Shown piece after piece: positions 27,001 to 40,200 of a stretch of 64,000 bases of DNA. Within the stretch, counting starts at the first letter, position 1. Every line of letters starts with the position of its first letter. The translations under genes were made by a program, and so were the position numbers. A model generated the notes under the pieces. The model ran no database searches, had not been told where the DNA came from, and saw only the letters and a program-made list of their open reading frames with translations. Location: assembly GCF_949628265.1 (NCBI RefSeq), contig NC_088789.1:18283883-18347882 (forward strand). Reading direction: 5' to 3'. This stretch comes from Cloeon dipterum (taxonomy: Eukaryota; Arthropoda; Insecta; Ephemeroptera; Baetidae).

Positions 27001-30000
27001 TTTATCGGTGTGTGTTTCTTTAATCGGCTATTATTGTTCAACTGTATTGCTCTAAAAGTCCAAACGGTTTTTGGTTTGCAAAAAGATAAATCATTACGCT
27101 TTCCTATAGATATCTTTGACAAAAAACGTTTCACTTGCTAGTCGCTTGTCCTGGCTAGTCGCTCATGACTTTGAATAGATTTTAGAGGCAATTAAAGTAA
27201 TTTAAGACAGCAGCTTTTGAAAACAGGAAAGTTAAAAATTTTAAGAAACTATGAATATAAAAATAATTATAAATTTTGATAAGAACAATTCTCTTATTAT
27301 TTTTAGAAAAATTGTTTATAAACTGTAGTATGTTTTACTAACATAAACATTAAACTATAGATTGTGACTTTTTATAATCGTAAAATACAGTTTTGGAGTC
27401 AAACTGTCTTGAAATGCTTGCAAGGCGCAATCAGCATCGATATCTGACAACTCAATTCAATTGTAAAACAAATCTGTTTAGGTCCAATAAGTTTGCAAAT
27501 TCGGCAAACAACATGCAAGTCTGCTGAGCAACAAAGCCGCTTTGAAATAAATCCGGGCGGGCAAAAAAAATCCAATTTTCTCTTTGATCTCCCGAGCATA
27601 CACCTAGCGCAGGGAGAATTTATTACTTCTTTCATCGGCAACGGCAAATGCAATTTCGCATCGAATAATAGCATTCGCCGGCCAGATATGTATTTATGGG
27701 GCCGTGTTTGTGTGCGTGCAATATCGCAGAGGAGCAGCCCCTTATTAAAGCGGCCAATTGATTTATCATGTCCACCCACGAGCACAGAGAGCAGCATCCG
27801 GCTGGAATTGATTTTTGCTGCTTCCATCCTGCCCCCGAGGAGCCGGACTCGCGACTCAAAATTGGCTGACCAACGCCGAGCACTGTTTTCTCCACTCTCT
27901 CTGGTCTTGGTCCGTTCCCTCATCAGCGTGGAATAATGAGCTCTAACGACCCGTGGCGAACAAGACGCCCGTTTAGAGAGAAAGAATGGATGGAGTTACA
28001 AAAAGGAAAACTTCGGCATAATGGTCGTCTGCGCATACAATTTTACGATCGTTAATACGCATTACCAGCGGAAAAGAGGGTTATTAGTGTTATTGCCCGT
28101 GACTGGTTTGCTGCGAAAAGGCGGCCCTGCGTGTAAATATATTTAAATTTCATGGCCGAGAAAAACAGCAGTGCAACGTGCTTGTTTAAAAAATTTCCAT
28201 TTCCTGCGGACTCGCTATAAACAACAGAACTCATTGGCCGACAGAGCGAGTTTGAGCAAAACAGCGAAGAAAGAGCTAACGGTGCTCGATAAAAAATCGA
28301 GCAGATTAAGAGTTTCGTCAACACGGAGGCAAGATAAAACAATCCCTCGTCGCCCCACTGATTTCTCTCCTGCCCACTCAGCACTTGAGAATCGTCCCCT
28401 CTACGCAATAAAAATTAAACTGAATTGGGTGGAATGTCTCTTGAACGGGAAGAACCTCTTTTGCTTCCTACGTGCAAATTATTCATGACTCAGCAGACAC
28501 AACACTTTCGTAAAGACTTCGTGTGCATTTCGAACCCCTCTTTCCGAGAATTTCCTCAGCACACTTTCCTCCTGCTGCAAATTTCATATATATTCTTTTC
28601 CTCCTTCGCGAACAATGAATCGCGCCTATTGATGAAAATTCAAACCGTTTCTCCGGCGCCGACTATTGATTTTGCATACAAAAGGATGAGAGTCAAATCA
28701 AACGCCTATTCAGACTTTGAATTCTGTTGAAAATATTTCAATGGCGTCGGCGGCTTGCAATTAAAGCGCCCCCTTTTTTACGGCGTCGTTATTCAAAACT
28801 GCGATAAAACGTTTCGCAATTCACCAAATCCAAATTGTGCATTTAACTACACCCAGCAAATGCGGTTATTGTGAGAGTTGGCGTTAATTTGTGTGCAATT
28901 ACACGCTGGCAAACAAGTCCGCCACTTCAGCACTCCGAGCGGATTAAAACAGTAATGGGAAAAAATAAATTCACATTTCACACATTATTGCATTTAACCA
29001 TAATAAATGACCGATTTTTCATTGCAAAAATATGCTAGCGGAGATTGTAAAAACAGTAGAATGTCATATTCGTGCCGTGGATATATATCTAAATTTCAGA
29101 TTGCGTTTATGAAAATCATAAATCCGCGTTTATGAACTTCAGACGGCGCACCAAGTCTTTGACCTCCATCATTTTTGCCATTTTTGCTACTGCTGTCGCC
29201 TTAATTCTCTCTCACACACCAGGATTTCTCGCTTCTTAGCATGAAATTGCCTCTGCTCCGACGTCGGAGTCGACGATCTCTCGCTGTCTGGGGAGAAAAA
29301 TTGGCCAGCGAGAGGTAACAACACCTTGGCAGTTGCTTTTTCTCTCTCCCAGGAGCACACATAATAAATGCGACTCCTGCTGCTTATGCACAATTCCACA
29401 CATATACGTCACCCTCGCTCGCTCGCAATGAATTCTGTGAGATGTAAATTTCTTTCATGTATGCAGATTCCCTCTCGCATGCACGCCGACAATTTTTCTG
29501 TGCGTCCTCGACGCCCCTCCGATTTTTCGCACTCACTCCTTTGAATGTGCTCTCCACGAGACGAGATTTTCCGCTGATGGTATTGCGCGAGGGGCCTGAT
29601 GCATTTCTCACATTTTTTCTTCTATCTTTGCTCGATCCAGCGAAGCTTCCGTGTTTTTGACATCTCGAACCACGAGCTATACCTCAACGCATCCGCAATT
29701 GCTTAGATTATTGACGTTCCATTTAAATCATTTTATTCTGGTTTCAATGGATTTTAAAGGAGACAAAATCATGCAAAATATCAATTTGCACATGTTGCAG
29801 AGCTGAATTTTCTCGGGAATGAGTGCATTTTGAGATGGCTTAAATAATATATAAAAGGGATTTTGTTACAAAATTTCAGATACTTAAAAAAATGCTAATT
29901 TCAGGCAGTATATATGGGTTTTAAGAAAAATAATATCCTGTTAAACGTGAATGAAAAAATTACTGCCTGAGGGTGCCTCAAGTTCCATTCCTCTACAGCT

Positions 30001-33000
30001 CAAGACGTGGTAAACGAACCAATAAATATGTAGTGAAATTAAATTTATTTGCTCAGCCAAACAGAATCGATCTGATCATGGCTGGTGCATTTTTCCATCA
30101 TTGAGTGGTGGTGATGAGATTTTCAATCTCTCGCCGGGTCCAAATTGAATGACACCACGCTCCGGAGAGCTTTTCCATCTGCCGCAGGAAATATATTGCA
30201 CCAATAGAATGTTCACGCTTGGCCGTTTTGCGAGTTTTGAGAGTTGCTGGTGCATATTACGGACGCTCGCCGAGAGGGTGATGATGTCACACGGGTGATT
30301 TGTCGCGCGACTTTTGTGCTCGAAAACACCCGGCCTGGAACGCCCCTACAGCGCACGTCTTCGCAATATTTGAATTTGCAGCGGGGGAGGCCTGCGTTTT
30401 AGAAGATTGAAACTTCACTCTTTCGCGTTACTAGGTTGTGAAGAGATCGAAGAGACGCTCCGGCTCACACGAAACAGTATATACGTGTCAAATTTGAATG
30501 CAAAAACTGCTGCAAACAGAATGTACAGTTTTTCCTGAGAATTCCTGAAAAACCAATCAACAGTGATTTTGACAAATTTCTACTTTCTTTCTACATACCT
30601 TTCCTGAATGATTAAAAAATTTTAGATTCATTTTCATCATTTTACTTTTCAATTTTTTCCTGGATATTTTTTTTTAAATTCTCACACTACCGCCCCAAAT
30701 TTTGCTGATTGCAAATGCGTTCGGCAAACAAGAGCCGTTCACATCAGACAAATCAACCGGCCACCCTGTTTTTGAAGCATCAAAATGCGCACCGCGGCAA
30801 TTCCAGCGGCAGTAAAAGGCAAAAACGGGCTGCACCAGAGGGCGACCAGATCGTTAGCAGGGGCAATAATTTCGGCGTGTAGCACGGCAATGATGATCGG
30901 CAGCCGCCCCCGTTTGAATTCATCATTTTGACCCTCTTCGCGGGAAATTATTGAAACACACCGTCCGTTCGGGGCCTTTTATTTGCGTCGACCGCAGCAG
31001 TAGCGAGCCAGAGGTGGTGCATGTGCTGCTGCCAGCTACATTTCCGACCAGCCGGGTTGCATACTAATGGCTTTCCCGATGGATGATGACACCCTAGCAA
31101 CCGAAAACGCCGAAACATCGCTGCTTCCCCCTGACTGGGCCGGCCGCGGCGTGACGGGATATGGAGGCGCTTGTCGTCGCCCGAATCCCAATAACTCGAA
31201 ACAGGCACATCAAACAGCCGACTGGAGATGCATGACGTGTGTCAAAATATGGATTGCACTTTCCCGCCGCTGCTTCGTGTGTACATATGCACTCTTCTCT
31301 CGTTTCGCTGACGACGCTGGGTGCGTAAATATTTGCGCCAGCGATTTCGGTCTGCATCTGATGGGTGCGACGCTACTTTTTATCTCTCCCCCTTTACATA
31401 TTTTGTTACAAGAAAATCGTTGTCGAGAAAGAAGCTTATTGATATTTTTCAAATTCTGTCATAGCGACTTTCAATATTGAATGCGCAGGTAAGTTTTACA
31501 TTGCAAAAAAAACTATGAATAAAATAATAATTTTTCAAGGAGGAGCATAGTGTCTATTTTAAACATTACAATGGTCCAGCCAATTCAGATTAATTTTCGG
31601 TTGTTGCTCGCTCAACGTCTACTCGTAGCTATCACATAACAAAAACGACAAAATGGGTATACCCATTAATTCAATTGCAAACAAGCATAATCCAATGAAG
31701 GAAGCCATTTTTTCAACTTTCTGTATAACTTCAATTTTGTGACCAATTTTTGATTTCTCATAAATCACGATGTAGATGCGTCCACACTCTTGATATACGT
31801 AATTAGAAGGAAAAATTGATATTTAGCAATGGTTTAGTTCAATAAGTAGTGTACTATATTGTTACCGGTGACTTGCTCACTAATACTGCAATTTATTAGC
31901 CTTTTCTTCATAACGAGGTATTATTTGTGACACATATATTTTTACCTGTTATTGGGGAAATGAAAGGAAATGAAAATGTTGCATGCCTCAATTACCAAAA
32001 AAATGTTTTAAATTCAATGAACATGATTTGCTTTCCGGGTAGAAATTGCAGAAAAAATATTATCATATTACGCTTTCACGCTGTGCAGATCTCATCAGTA
32101 TAGCTCTTTACCTTTGATAACAAAATTCAGACAACAGTGAATTCTGAATCAAAGGTCGTTGAAAAAATCCAACTGCACTCACTGTTGACATTGAGTACAA
32201 GAAAAACGGAAAACGAGAGGCAGAACCTTTTCATATAACAATTCACCAGGCCAAAAATTCCGTATTCTCATTCAATCCACTTCAAAGAGTAAAATTTTGC
32301 TCTTTGTGGCATAGAAAACATTTTAAAGGAAAGCAGATTCCATTTACCTTTCTGCAAGTCCCAACTGCTGCCCAAATTATCTTTTTCCTTATTTTTCAAT
32401 ATTCAATTAATAATAGCTTCCGGAATGTTAACTTCCTTCGAGATTTGTAAACCAGTTTATCACTTTTCAAATATAATTCTGAGCATGAAGCAGCGGAACA
32501 TTTAGTCGATGAGATAAAATCAAAGCCAATAACACCACAGCAAAATTAACCAGACTTGGCTGCAGCGTCCTCCAAAAGTACAAGTGGCGTACAAGCAACG
32601 AACACGAGTGTACAGAACAACACTCCATATTATCGTGCATACTATTTACCCTTTAGATTGGCGCAAAACAAGGTTGACTTGACAAGCATTTGATTGCAGC
32701 TCGTGCCTCGTCTGTTAACATCATTTAATCCCGGCGTCCCCGTCCTCATGATGATGTTATCATCGCGCAGCACCACTAATAAATCCGTCGCCGTGCTGCT
32801 GCGAATTTATTACACACACGCACACGCCTTGTCTCACGTATGCATGTATGTGCAGTGTTCAAACTCTCAGGTATGGGGGGCAAGGGAGGGGGACTCACCC
32901 CGCGAGCTCACCGGAGCTAATGAAATTATTGCTCGGTGCGCGTCTGAACGCAAAAGGCTGCCGTAATGTGCGTCCTGGGTGCCGTGCGCCCGTGTTTGCT

Positions 33001-33388
33001 AATCAGCAGCACTCTCGCCTTTTCTTGTTCGCCCCTAATTGAGTTAGTGTCACGCTCGCTCTACGTCGTTGACTTTTGATGGGCCGCCAATTGAAATTAG
33101 AATGCGTATCGCTGCTGGAATGATGGCAATTTGGAACTTTATGGAACATGATCGAACAGTCAACAGTAATAAATCAACCTGCCAAATCATTTCTAAATTT
33201 TACTACAAAAATGAGACTGGGTACACAATCTAAACATAAGATAGCCATTGTGTCGCAGGATATTGATCAGTACTCCTAAACATGCATATCAAACTAGCTT
33301 TCTCTTTATTTCTTCACATCTTGATGAATTTTTGTGGTGAGCATTAAGCATCATATACAATTAGTAACTCATTTAAAAAAAATCCTAG
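21061..33388. other. Non-coding stretch, nothing recognised
   Basis: About 12 kb without a recognisable gene. Several exon-like open stretches next to splice-like signals can be read (for example plus strand near 24978-25137 and 26592-26691), but similar ones can be found in most GC-richer patches. A canonical TATAAAAGG occurs at 24260-24268 on the plus strand with no convincing coding region after it. A short imperfect inverted repeat lies at 32110-32156. Confidence 0.45.
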
Positions 33389-34211
33389 CCATAAATGAAG
33401 GCAAAAAAACTGGTGGCTATGCTGCCTCAGAAGGAGAATTTCCCTGGCAGGTGTCTTCACGATACACAGTATGCGAGACATGTGTGCGGTGGCGTCATCA
33501 TCTCTGAATATTGGATTTTGACGACGGCTATACTTGCGTAGACTAAATAGTATAGCTTACAAACAGTTCCTTTGAACTTTTCAATTAGCATGTATATCGA
33601 GTACATGCGACAAGTGTTTGCCTCGATAGGATTGGTATCATCTGGCTCTGTTCACGTTTGCACCGTGAATAGAATTGTCTTTCTTCCAGAGCAACTTGGT
33701 CAAAACACGACCTATGGTTATTTGGCTCTCATGGAGGCACTTAAACTATGTTTGAAGTTCACTGCTCAAATTTCCATTGCAATGGAAACGGCACCCATAA
33801 CTTTGCCTGATACTCCAGTTACGCAGTTAAACAATGGCGTTTTCACTGGGTTGGGCCCAACTTACGCGTGAGTTCCATATACTTTGTTAATTTTATTTAA
33901 TTATTTTCACATTGTCAGCACGATGGACTCTCATCGCATTTGCTTCAAGCAGGAATTCTACCCTGGTACGATTTTGCAAAGTGGCATTAGCGACGGAAAA
34001 CGTGACTCTCACTAATGACAAGTTCTGTGCTGGCTACCCTAAAACATTTCTGCATGTGGCTCTGACCTCGGGGGCCTTTTGAAGTGGACCAAGTGTTTGT
34101 TGGAGTAGTCGCCCAGCCTGTTATTTTTCTCTGAATGAACTTCCGTCCGTATTCACCAACGTCGGATATCACGAAGATTGGATTCGATTGGGGAAAGGAA
34201 TCTTAAATAAA
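33389..34211 (+). pseudogene. Decayed trypsin-like serine protease (S1 family)
   Basis: Three exon remnants are visible. The first (about 33389-33540) reads GGYAASEGEFPWQVSSR, the start of a chymotrypsin-fold mature chain, then shifts frame into VCGGVIISEYWILTTA, the block before the catalytic histidine. The His-Cys that should follow is replaced by out-of-frame sequence ending in TAG. The second (about 33599-33867, ending at a GTGAGT donor) contains NTTYGYLALMEALKL and ETAPITLPDTPV. It matches the region around the catalytic Asp, but the expected Asp-[ILV]-Ala-Leu is altered to Tyr-Leu-Ala-Leu. The third (from about 33919) has FCAGYPKTF, then a degraded GSDLGGL where Gly-Asp-Ser-Gly-Gly is expected, an in-frame stop, and the C-terminal block SVFTNVGYHEDWI. 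An AATAAA follows at 34206. The activation site (normally Arg-Ile-x-Gly-Gly) is also degraded, and no signal-peptide exon was found. Frameshifts plus loss of all three triad residues make a functional protease untenable. Confidence 0.85.
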
Positions 34212-37200
34212 TTTTTTATTCAACAATAACCTTTTAATGTTATTTCTGCTATCACTTTGCAAAGGGAGATTTTGTAGGATTTATTTATTTTCAGACAGAA
34301 CATCGTGAAACAATGTGTCAGTTTTGTACAACATGGGAAGAAGGGCCCAAGTGATAATTTCACGGCCAACGTCGGCAGTGTTGAACCCTAAACCGCAACC
34401 AAAGGGAGCAACTGTGCGGTGAATACGTATAAGTCGGCCCCTGATCAACTGCTATAGACAGCGGCAGCAGCAGCGCGTGTGTGTGTGTGCTGCGCGCGTG
34501 CTGCTGTTCGAGGTTGTAAATTTCGCATCCGCAAAGGGCGCACACCGTCTGCATGTAACCGCCGTCGAGTCGGACTGCATAAATTTATGCAAATGACAGG
34601 CAGCTAATTGTTAATCCGCAGAGAGCAGGAGAGTGGAATGGGAGACGAGTTGCGCTCTTTTAAAAACTGCGTGGGCGGCGGTTTCAGCGGCTCCAATTTT
34701 TCATAAACACCGAATTGCACAGGCAGCGAGGCCGTTTAGCATTTGTATATTATGCTACCGCGCTTAAGCCCGTGAGATGAAGAGATATTAGAGGGAGGAC
34801 TCTTGCGCGGGCGCCGTAATTATTCATTTAATGTATAAAAGCCGGTGAAAACTGTGAGCGGGCTTTAAAATTAGAAAGAGAGATAAAGAGAGCAACACTC
34901 GCACTGCGCACCACGCCCTCGGGGGAGTTTTTTGTGAGGTCACTGCTCTTTATACACAAGTGCAGGTGGTAATAAAGAGAAGGCTGGTATTTGAAATTGG
35001 ATTCTATCACAAACCGGGGAAAAACGAGGTGTGAGATTGGTATCCGGATTGACAGGAATGCGGGCAGTGCGGTCTTGAATTCCGTTCTAATTTTGATCCG
35101 ACACAGAGGAAATTGTTTCAAGACAAGAGAGCTTCTCGTCACTCCAGTTTAGAATTTTTGTGGCTGCACGTTTACTAGACTTTCATCATAAAGCGGCTGT
35201 TCAAGGCAATTATCATTCTGCTCCAGTTGCGCAGCATTATCTGTGTTTGTTGTTACTATTCTATTTTTGCGTCCTCCGCGTTTGAGGGCAGAAAATCACA
35301 AAGCAAATAAATCTTCGACACCCTTGGCAGGAAAGCAGCAACTCCCGGATTCCCGGCCGAGATGAAATCTCCTGCTCGTTGTGCAAAAAACCGCAGCTTT
35401 TCACTCCCTGGCGCCCCTCTCGCCAGCGCAATAGCTGCAGCGTTGAATAAGTTTCTTATCAACATTAGTCAAGAGAGTAAAAATGAAATTTCATAATATT
35501 CTCCTTTCATATCATCGTTCTGAGCGAAACTCATCAGTTTTGTTATTCTATTTATATACAAAAGTGCAACGATAGAAAGGGGGATGTCTGGCTGGTTGGC
35601 ATCATCAAAATATTCCTCGCCTTTTTATCTCTCTCCTCCCATTCGCGATAGCAGTTTCTATTTTTCCCTCAAGCTTTTAGGTTCGCCAGAATGTTTATGA
35701 ACAGCGAATAAAAATATAGCCTACTTGGCACGTCGGCCAGCATGGTGGAGGTTACTCTCAACAAAAGGGTTGAGAGTTTGTTTAGCTCGGCTGATTTTGC
35801 GAGAGAAGGAACTTAACGGAATCAAAAAGATAAACATGTCTTGAACGAAATAGACGGCTGATTCAGATTAGCCAATATCAAGCTCGAGTGGACGCCGCAG
35901 CCTCAGGATGCTCAGCAGATTGGCAAAAAAGTTCGCACAACTGCAGAAAGTACACAAAGGAATTGCTCGCTTTGTGCTTCCTATTCAGGCGAGTAACTCT
36001 GCAATCACTGCTGCTGGTCTAATGGTTGTTACTGCGCGAAATACCACGGAGCATTGAGCAACAAACTTTTTACAAAGGATTATTGAACAACAGTGAGAGA
36101 CTCTGCAGACAGACTTTTGCTGAAAGCTTCCGCTGAAATCCGCTTTTGGGCAAATGCACTCGCTTGAGAGAACTTTATTAAAGAGTTAAAGTGGCTGGAG
36201 ATAATGTATGACGTTTCTAAACCCACTGCATATAAACAGTTGCTTGTGAGCTTGCTGCAGGACAAAAATATTGGCAAGGAAGAATTGAATTTGGGAATAT
36301 TGTTAGCAAAGGTCGCCTTCCTATAGTTCTGGTCAAGGTTGGGAATTTAAGACTGTCGAATATTGAATAAACTTTTAGACGCCAATTAATGAGTACGAAT
36401 TTTAAGTGCCAAAATAAAGTAATATTATTATTTGCTTTGTAAAATAATTGCATAAAACTTCCAATTTTTTCTGGCTATTTCCTTAAAAATTTCTTGCACC
36501 ATACAGTGTAAACAGTTTCAAAGAGGATTTAAATATTACAGCATAAAATCAAGTCACATAATTTAATTGCATCCCCATAAACTCCATCAAAATAGCACGC
36601 TCCACATTTTCATCACATTAAAATAATATCAGACAATGAAATCAAAAGCCAGTTTGTCATTCTCGCAAGTCTGCACTCAAATGTGATGCGTACGTAATGC
36701 GGTGGCGGGTGCCGCGCGGGCGGCAAAGCCCCAATAATCATTCCACGACTCCCCCGACGCTAATAGACCACTATTATATTAATTATTTTGCAACATCGTT
36801 AATTTAATCCATTAATTGCCGGCCGGAGTCGGCTCACCTGCCCTGTGTGCTGCATACAGGGGGGCAGGTAGATGCCCTCCCGGCGCCCGCTAATCCGCAC
36901 ACCCCCGGTCCTCCCTGCGCGCGCTGACAGGCCCAATCTGCCCGATTATATGCCGGAGGTCGGCCCGACTGGCCTGCCTGCCGCTCGAAAACAAATTGAT
37001 GTCACGTGTATTACGTGAATTGCTGCACCCTCGCCGCCGCTCTCGGCAATGCTGCGCCGCTAATAATAATGACGATGAGAGTGCGATAATGCTGCGGGGC
37101 CGGGCGCAATAAAGCTTCCCCCCAACGGCCCCACGCGCCTCTCCTCTCTGGGCTTGAATATATTCAACTCTCGCGCACAAGGCGAAGTCGGGCATATAAT

Positions 37201-40200
37201 GCAATTCAAGCGAACGGGAAAAATATTCGTTAGTGTTGATAAAGCCTTTTTGATGTTCTTATCACGTACGGTTTACAAACCGGCAGCCAAGAAGAACGAT
37301 GGCCTTTTTAATAATGAAATAGTCGATTTTTCTCTTGAGTTGGAGTGAAATTGTGAATAAAAATAAATACGACAGAAAGTGGTTTATCATCCTAAGATTG
37401 TGGTTTTAAGGCTTGACTCATACTGAGTTTCCTGCGTGCTCGATCAAGATAACAATTGTTGCTACGCTAGGAAATAATTTAAGAATGTTAATTTTAACTT
37501 TAAGATAACAACGACAGAAGAGAAATGAAAAATTAAGTGGAAATTTTGCCTATGTAAAGCACAAAAAGAACTATTTGGTTAACACTGTTTCGTAAAAGGT
37601 AAAAGTAAGAATCAAAACAAATTAGAGTGACAGTTATCATTTGAAATGGTTAAGAATTACTCCATAATGTGTAATTTGTCTGAGGATTTCCTCTCCTTAA
37701 TGTCACAAAATATTACCTTTTTAAAGAGGATTGATTCTGAAGAACACCCCAGAAAATCCTTGTTGCCAATGTATTGGAGCCAAAAAACTAAATTCATTTC
37801 GATTGTTGCCCTGTATTAATTCACTTCTCTTACATTATATTATGAAATCTTACGTAATTTTTTTCATGAAAATTAAATTGTCTCTTACACGTTACATTAA
37901 AAAGCACCAGCCGGTATTAGGTCGTCTGGATTTGCAGCGTTATTAAAAACACATGTACTCAATGAAAAAAGACTATAATAATGTCACAGAAAGTCATTTC
38001 CTCTTTTCAATGGAAGCGAATTATGTGTTTGAATGAATCATAGCTGTTTGCACAAGCGTGTAATTATACTGCAGATAGAATGCAGCTGTTAACCGCACTG
38101 CTGCTACAGAATAATATGAAATTCCAGCATAAAGCAGAGCAAGAAGTGCACCAACCTCCAAACAGGGCGACGACATGAGTGTCGCGACGCCTCACACACC
38201 GACGCAATCCCGGCAGCCAATTTATATTAATGCAGAAAAGAGAACAAAAAATTCGTCGCACTGTGGGCCTGGGAATTCTGCGAATTCCGCACCCACGCTT
38301 CCGTCCAAAGGTTTCACGCAAGCAAAAGTTTGCACCTACGAAGTCGACGACCTGACTGCTGTTTACCGCGTCAGGGAAATTTATCGTTTTCATAACAGAG
38401 AAGCCACACGAGTTGCATAACTAGAAGGAGAGATGCTGCAGTGGAAATAAATTGAACCCGCCCGCTCTCCTGCCGCTTACAACTTTGCTCACATCGGTGT
38501 GTTTGCTCGGCGGTTGAGGACGACTGCACAGTTCAGTTTGAGTTTGCCTCGGTACTGCGACTGCGGGAGTAATTTATTTAAATATACTTGTCCCGCGGTG
38601 GCTTTGTTTCGCGTCTCATTGTTTCACTTGATGTGCACCGCACCTACTTGCTGCGCTGCTCGCAAGGAGGATTGCATTATGCAATTGGAACGTCTTATTA
38701 TATGCCTAATGCGGTCGTCATCAATCATAAATTCTTGCTCGGCATACGGTATAATTGCATTTGCGACTGGGAGCACGAAGAGTTGTGAAATCGGAGAAGG
38801 TACTCACAGCTAAGTACGATGAAGGTCGCGGCTGGTGTCCCATCGAACGGTATCTTTCCGGAGAACTGTCTCTCTCCAGGAGAGTCAAGGCAGACTCACT
38901 CCTTGGCCTCATTTTTTGCTAGAAACAAATATTATTACAATTTAATTTTTTTTATTGAAACGAAGCTGAAATTGTAATTTTACCCGCAAAGGTATTTGTC
39001 GGATTAAAGACTAGACTGGAAGTAATATCAAATAGGAATATTAAATCTTATTATGGAATGAGAAAATTATCCAGGATTGTTCTAAATAAATTTAAAGCAG
39101 AGAGAATCCTGTTTTGAAAGACTTCAATGCAGGCCGTACCAATTTTCTTACTCCATCTACGGATTTTATATTTTGTTTTAAATCCTGAAAATTTTAAACA
39201 ACCTAATAATTCAAGCAATGAAAAAAATTGGAGGATAAATCAATGCTAAGAAATTAATACGAGCAGCAGAAGTCTCAAATTCGATATTTAGCATGCTGTA
39301 ATTTGACGATATAAAAAGGATAAGTTGGAAAAATTGTAGACAAGCTGCATTCTTTAAATTTTTGTGGACAGTTAGATTGTTCCTCTGCCAGTCCACTTGG
39401 AATTTCAAAAATAAAAAAGAAATCCCTGGGGAAAAATGGGGCGTTTTCGTGCAACGGAAAACAAAGACAAACAAAGAGCGGCAGCCGAATAAATTAAAAG
39501 TACATAATGGGTCGGTTGCTTTTGTTCCGCAAGTTGGAACAAACAAGCAGATTTACTCTGTAATGGGAGCCGCAGACAACGGGCGGACGCGTAAAGGCGG
39601 CAGAGCAGAGACGCAATATTTGAGATTGCTTTCGCCGCGTCTGCATGCGACGAGAGTTTTAATCAAGCGCGACGACTTCTCAATTAAACCCTCATCACCG
39701 TCGACGAGTAGTGTCTCGTGTGCGATGCGAGCGAGGAGAAAATGCGATGCAGTTCGCCCTTCTCTGGTTTCAGCAGCCCACTGGCTGTGAAATTTATTAT
39801 GCGAATGATGTTTGTGGACGGGCCTCATTTTGCGGTGAGCGCGGCTGGTGTTGTCAATGCCCGTGAATTGGCATTTTCACTTGATTTCATTCGCAGAGCG
39901 AGCCAATCTGCGGTCAAACGAACTGCTAATTGAAACGTCAGATCTGATTGCACGCGTACTCCACTGAGCAGCCGCGTTGTTCTGATTTCCACAACGTGTC
40001 ACGAGCAGAATTTACGGCTGCAAAGGGGCAATTCCGGTCGCTGATTAAATAGGCAAAGTGCGGCAAAAGCAAACTTGCTAAATTTATAATGCGCAAATAG
40101 ACAGGGTCCATATATTCATGTTGTACTTGAATTTACTGCATTCTCAGGAACACCCATATCTGTTTTCAACCGTATTTTGTATTGTTAGTTCAAAAGCATC

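Noticed and set aside
27399..27923. 174-codon minus-strand open frame, the second longest in the window
   Set aside because: The plus strand is open for 147 codons over the same bases, composition is not protein-like and no family is recognised.
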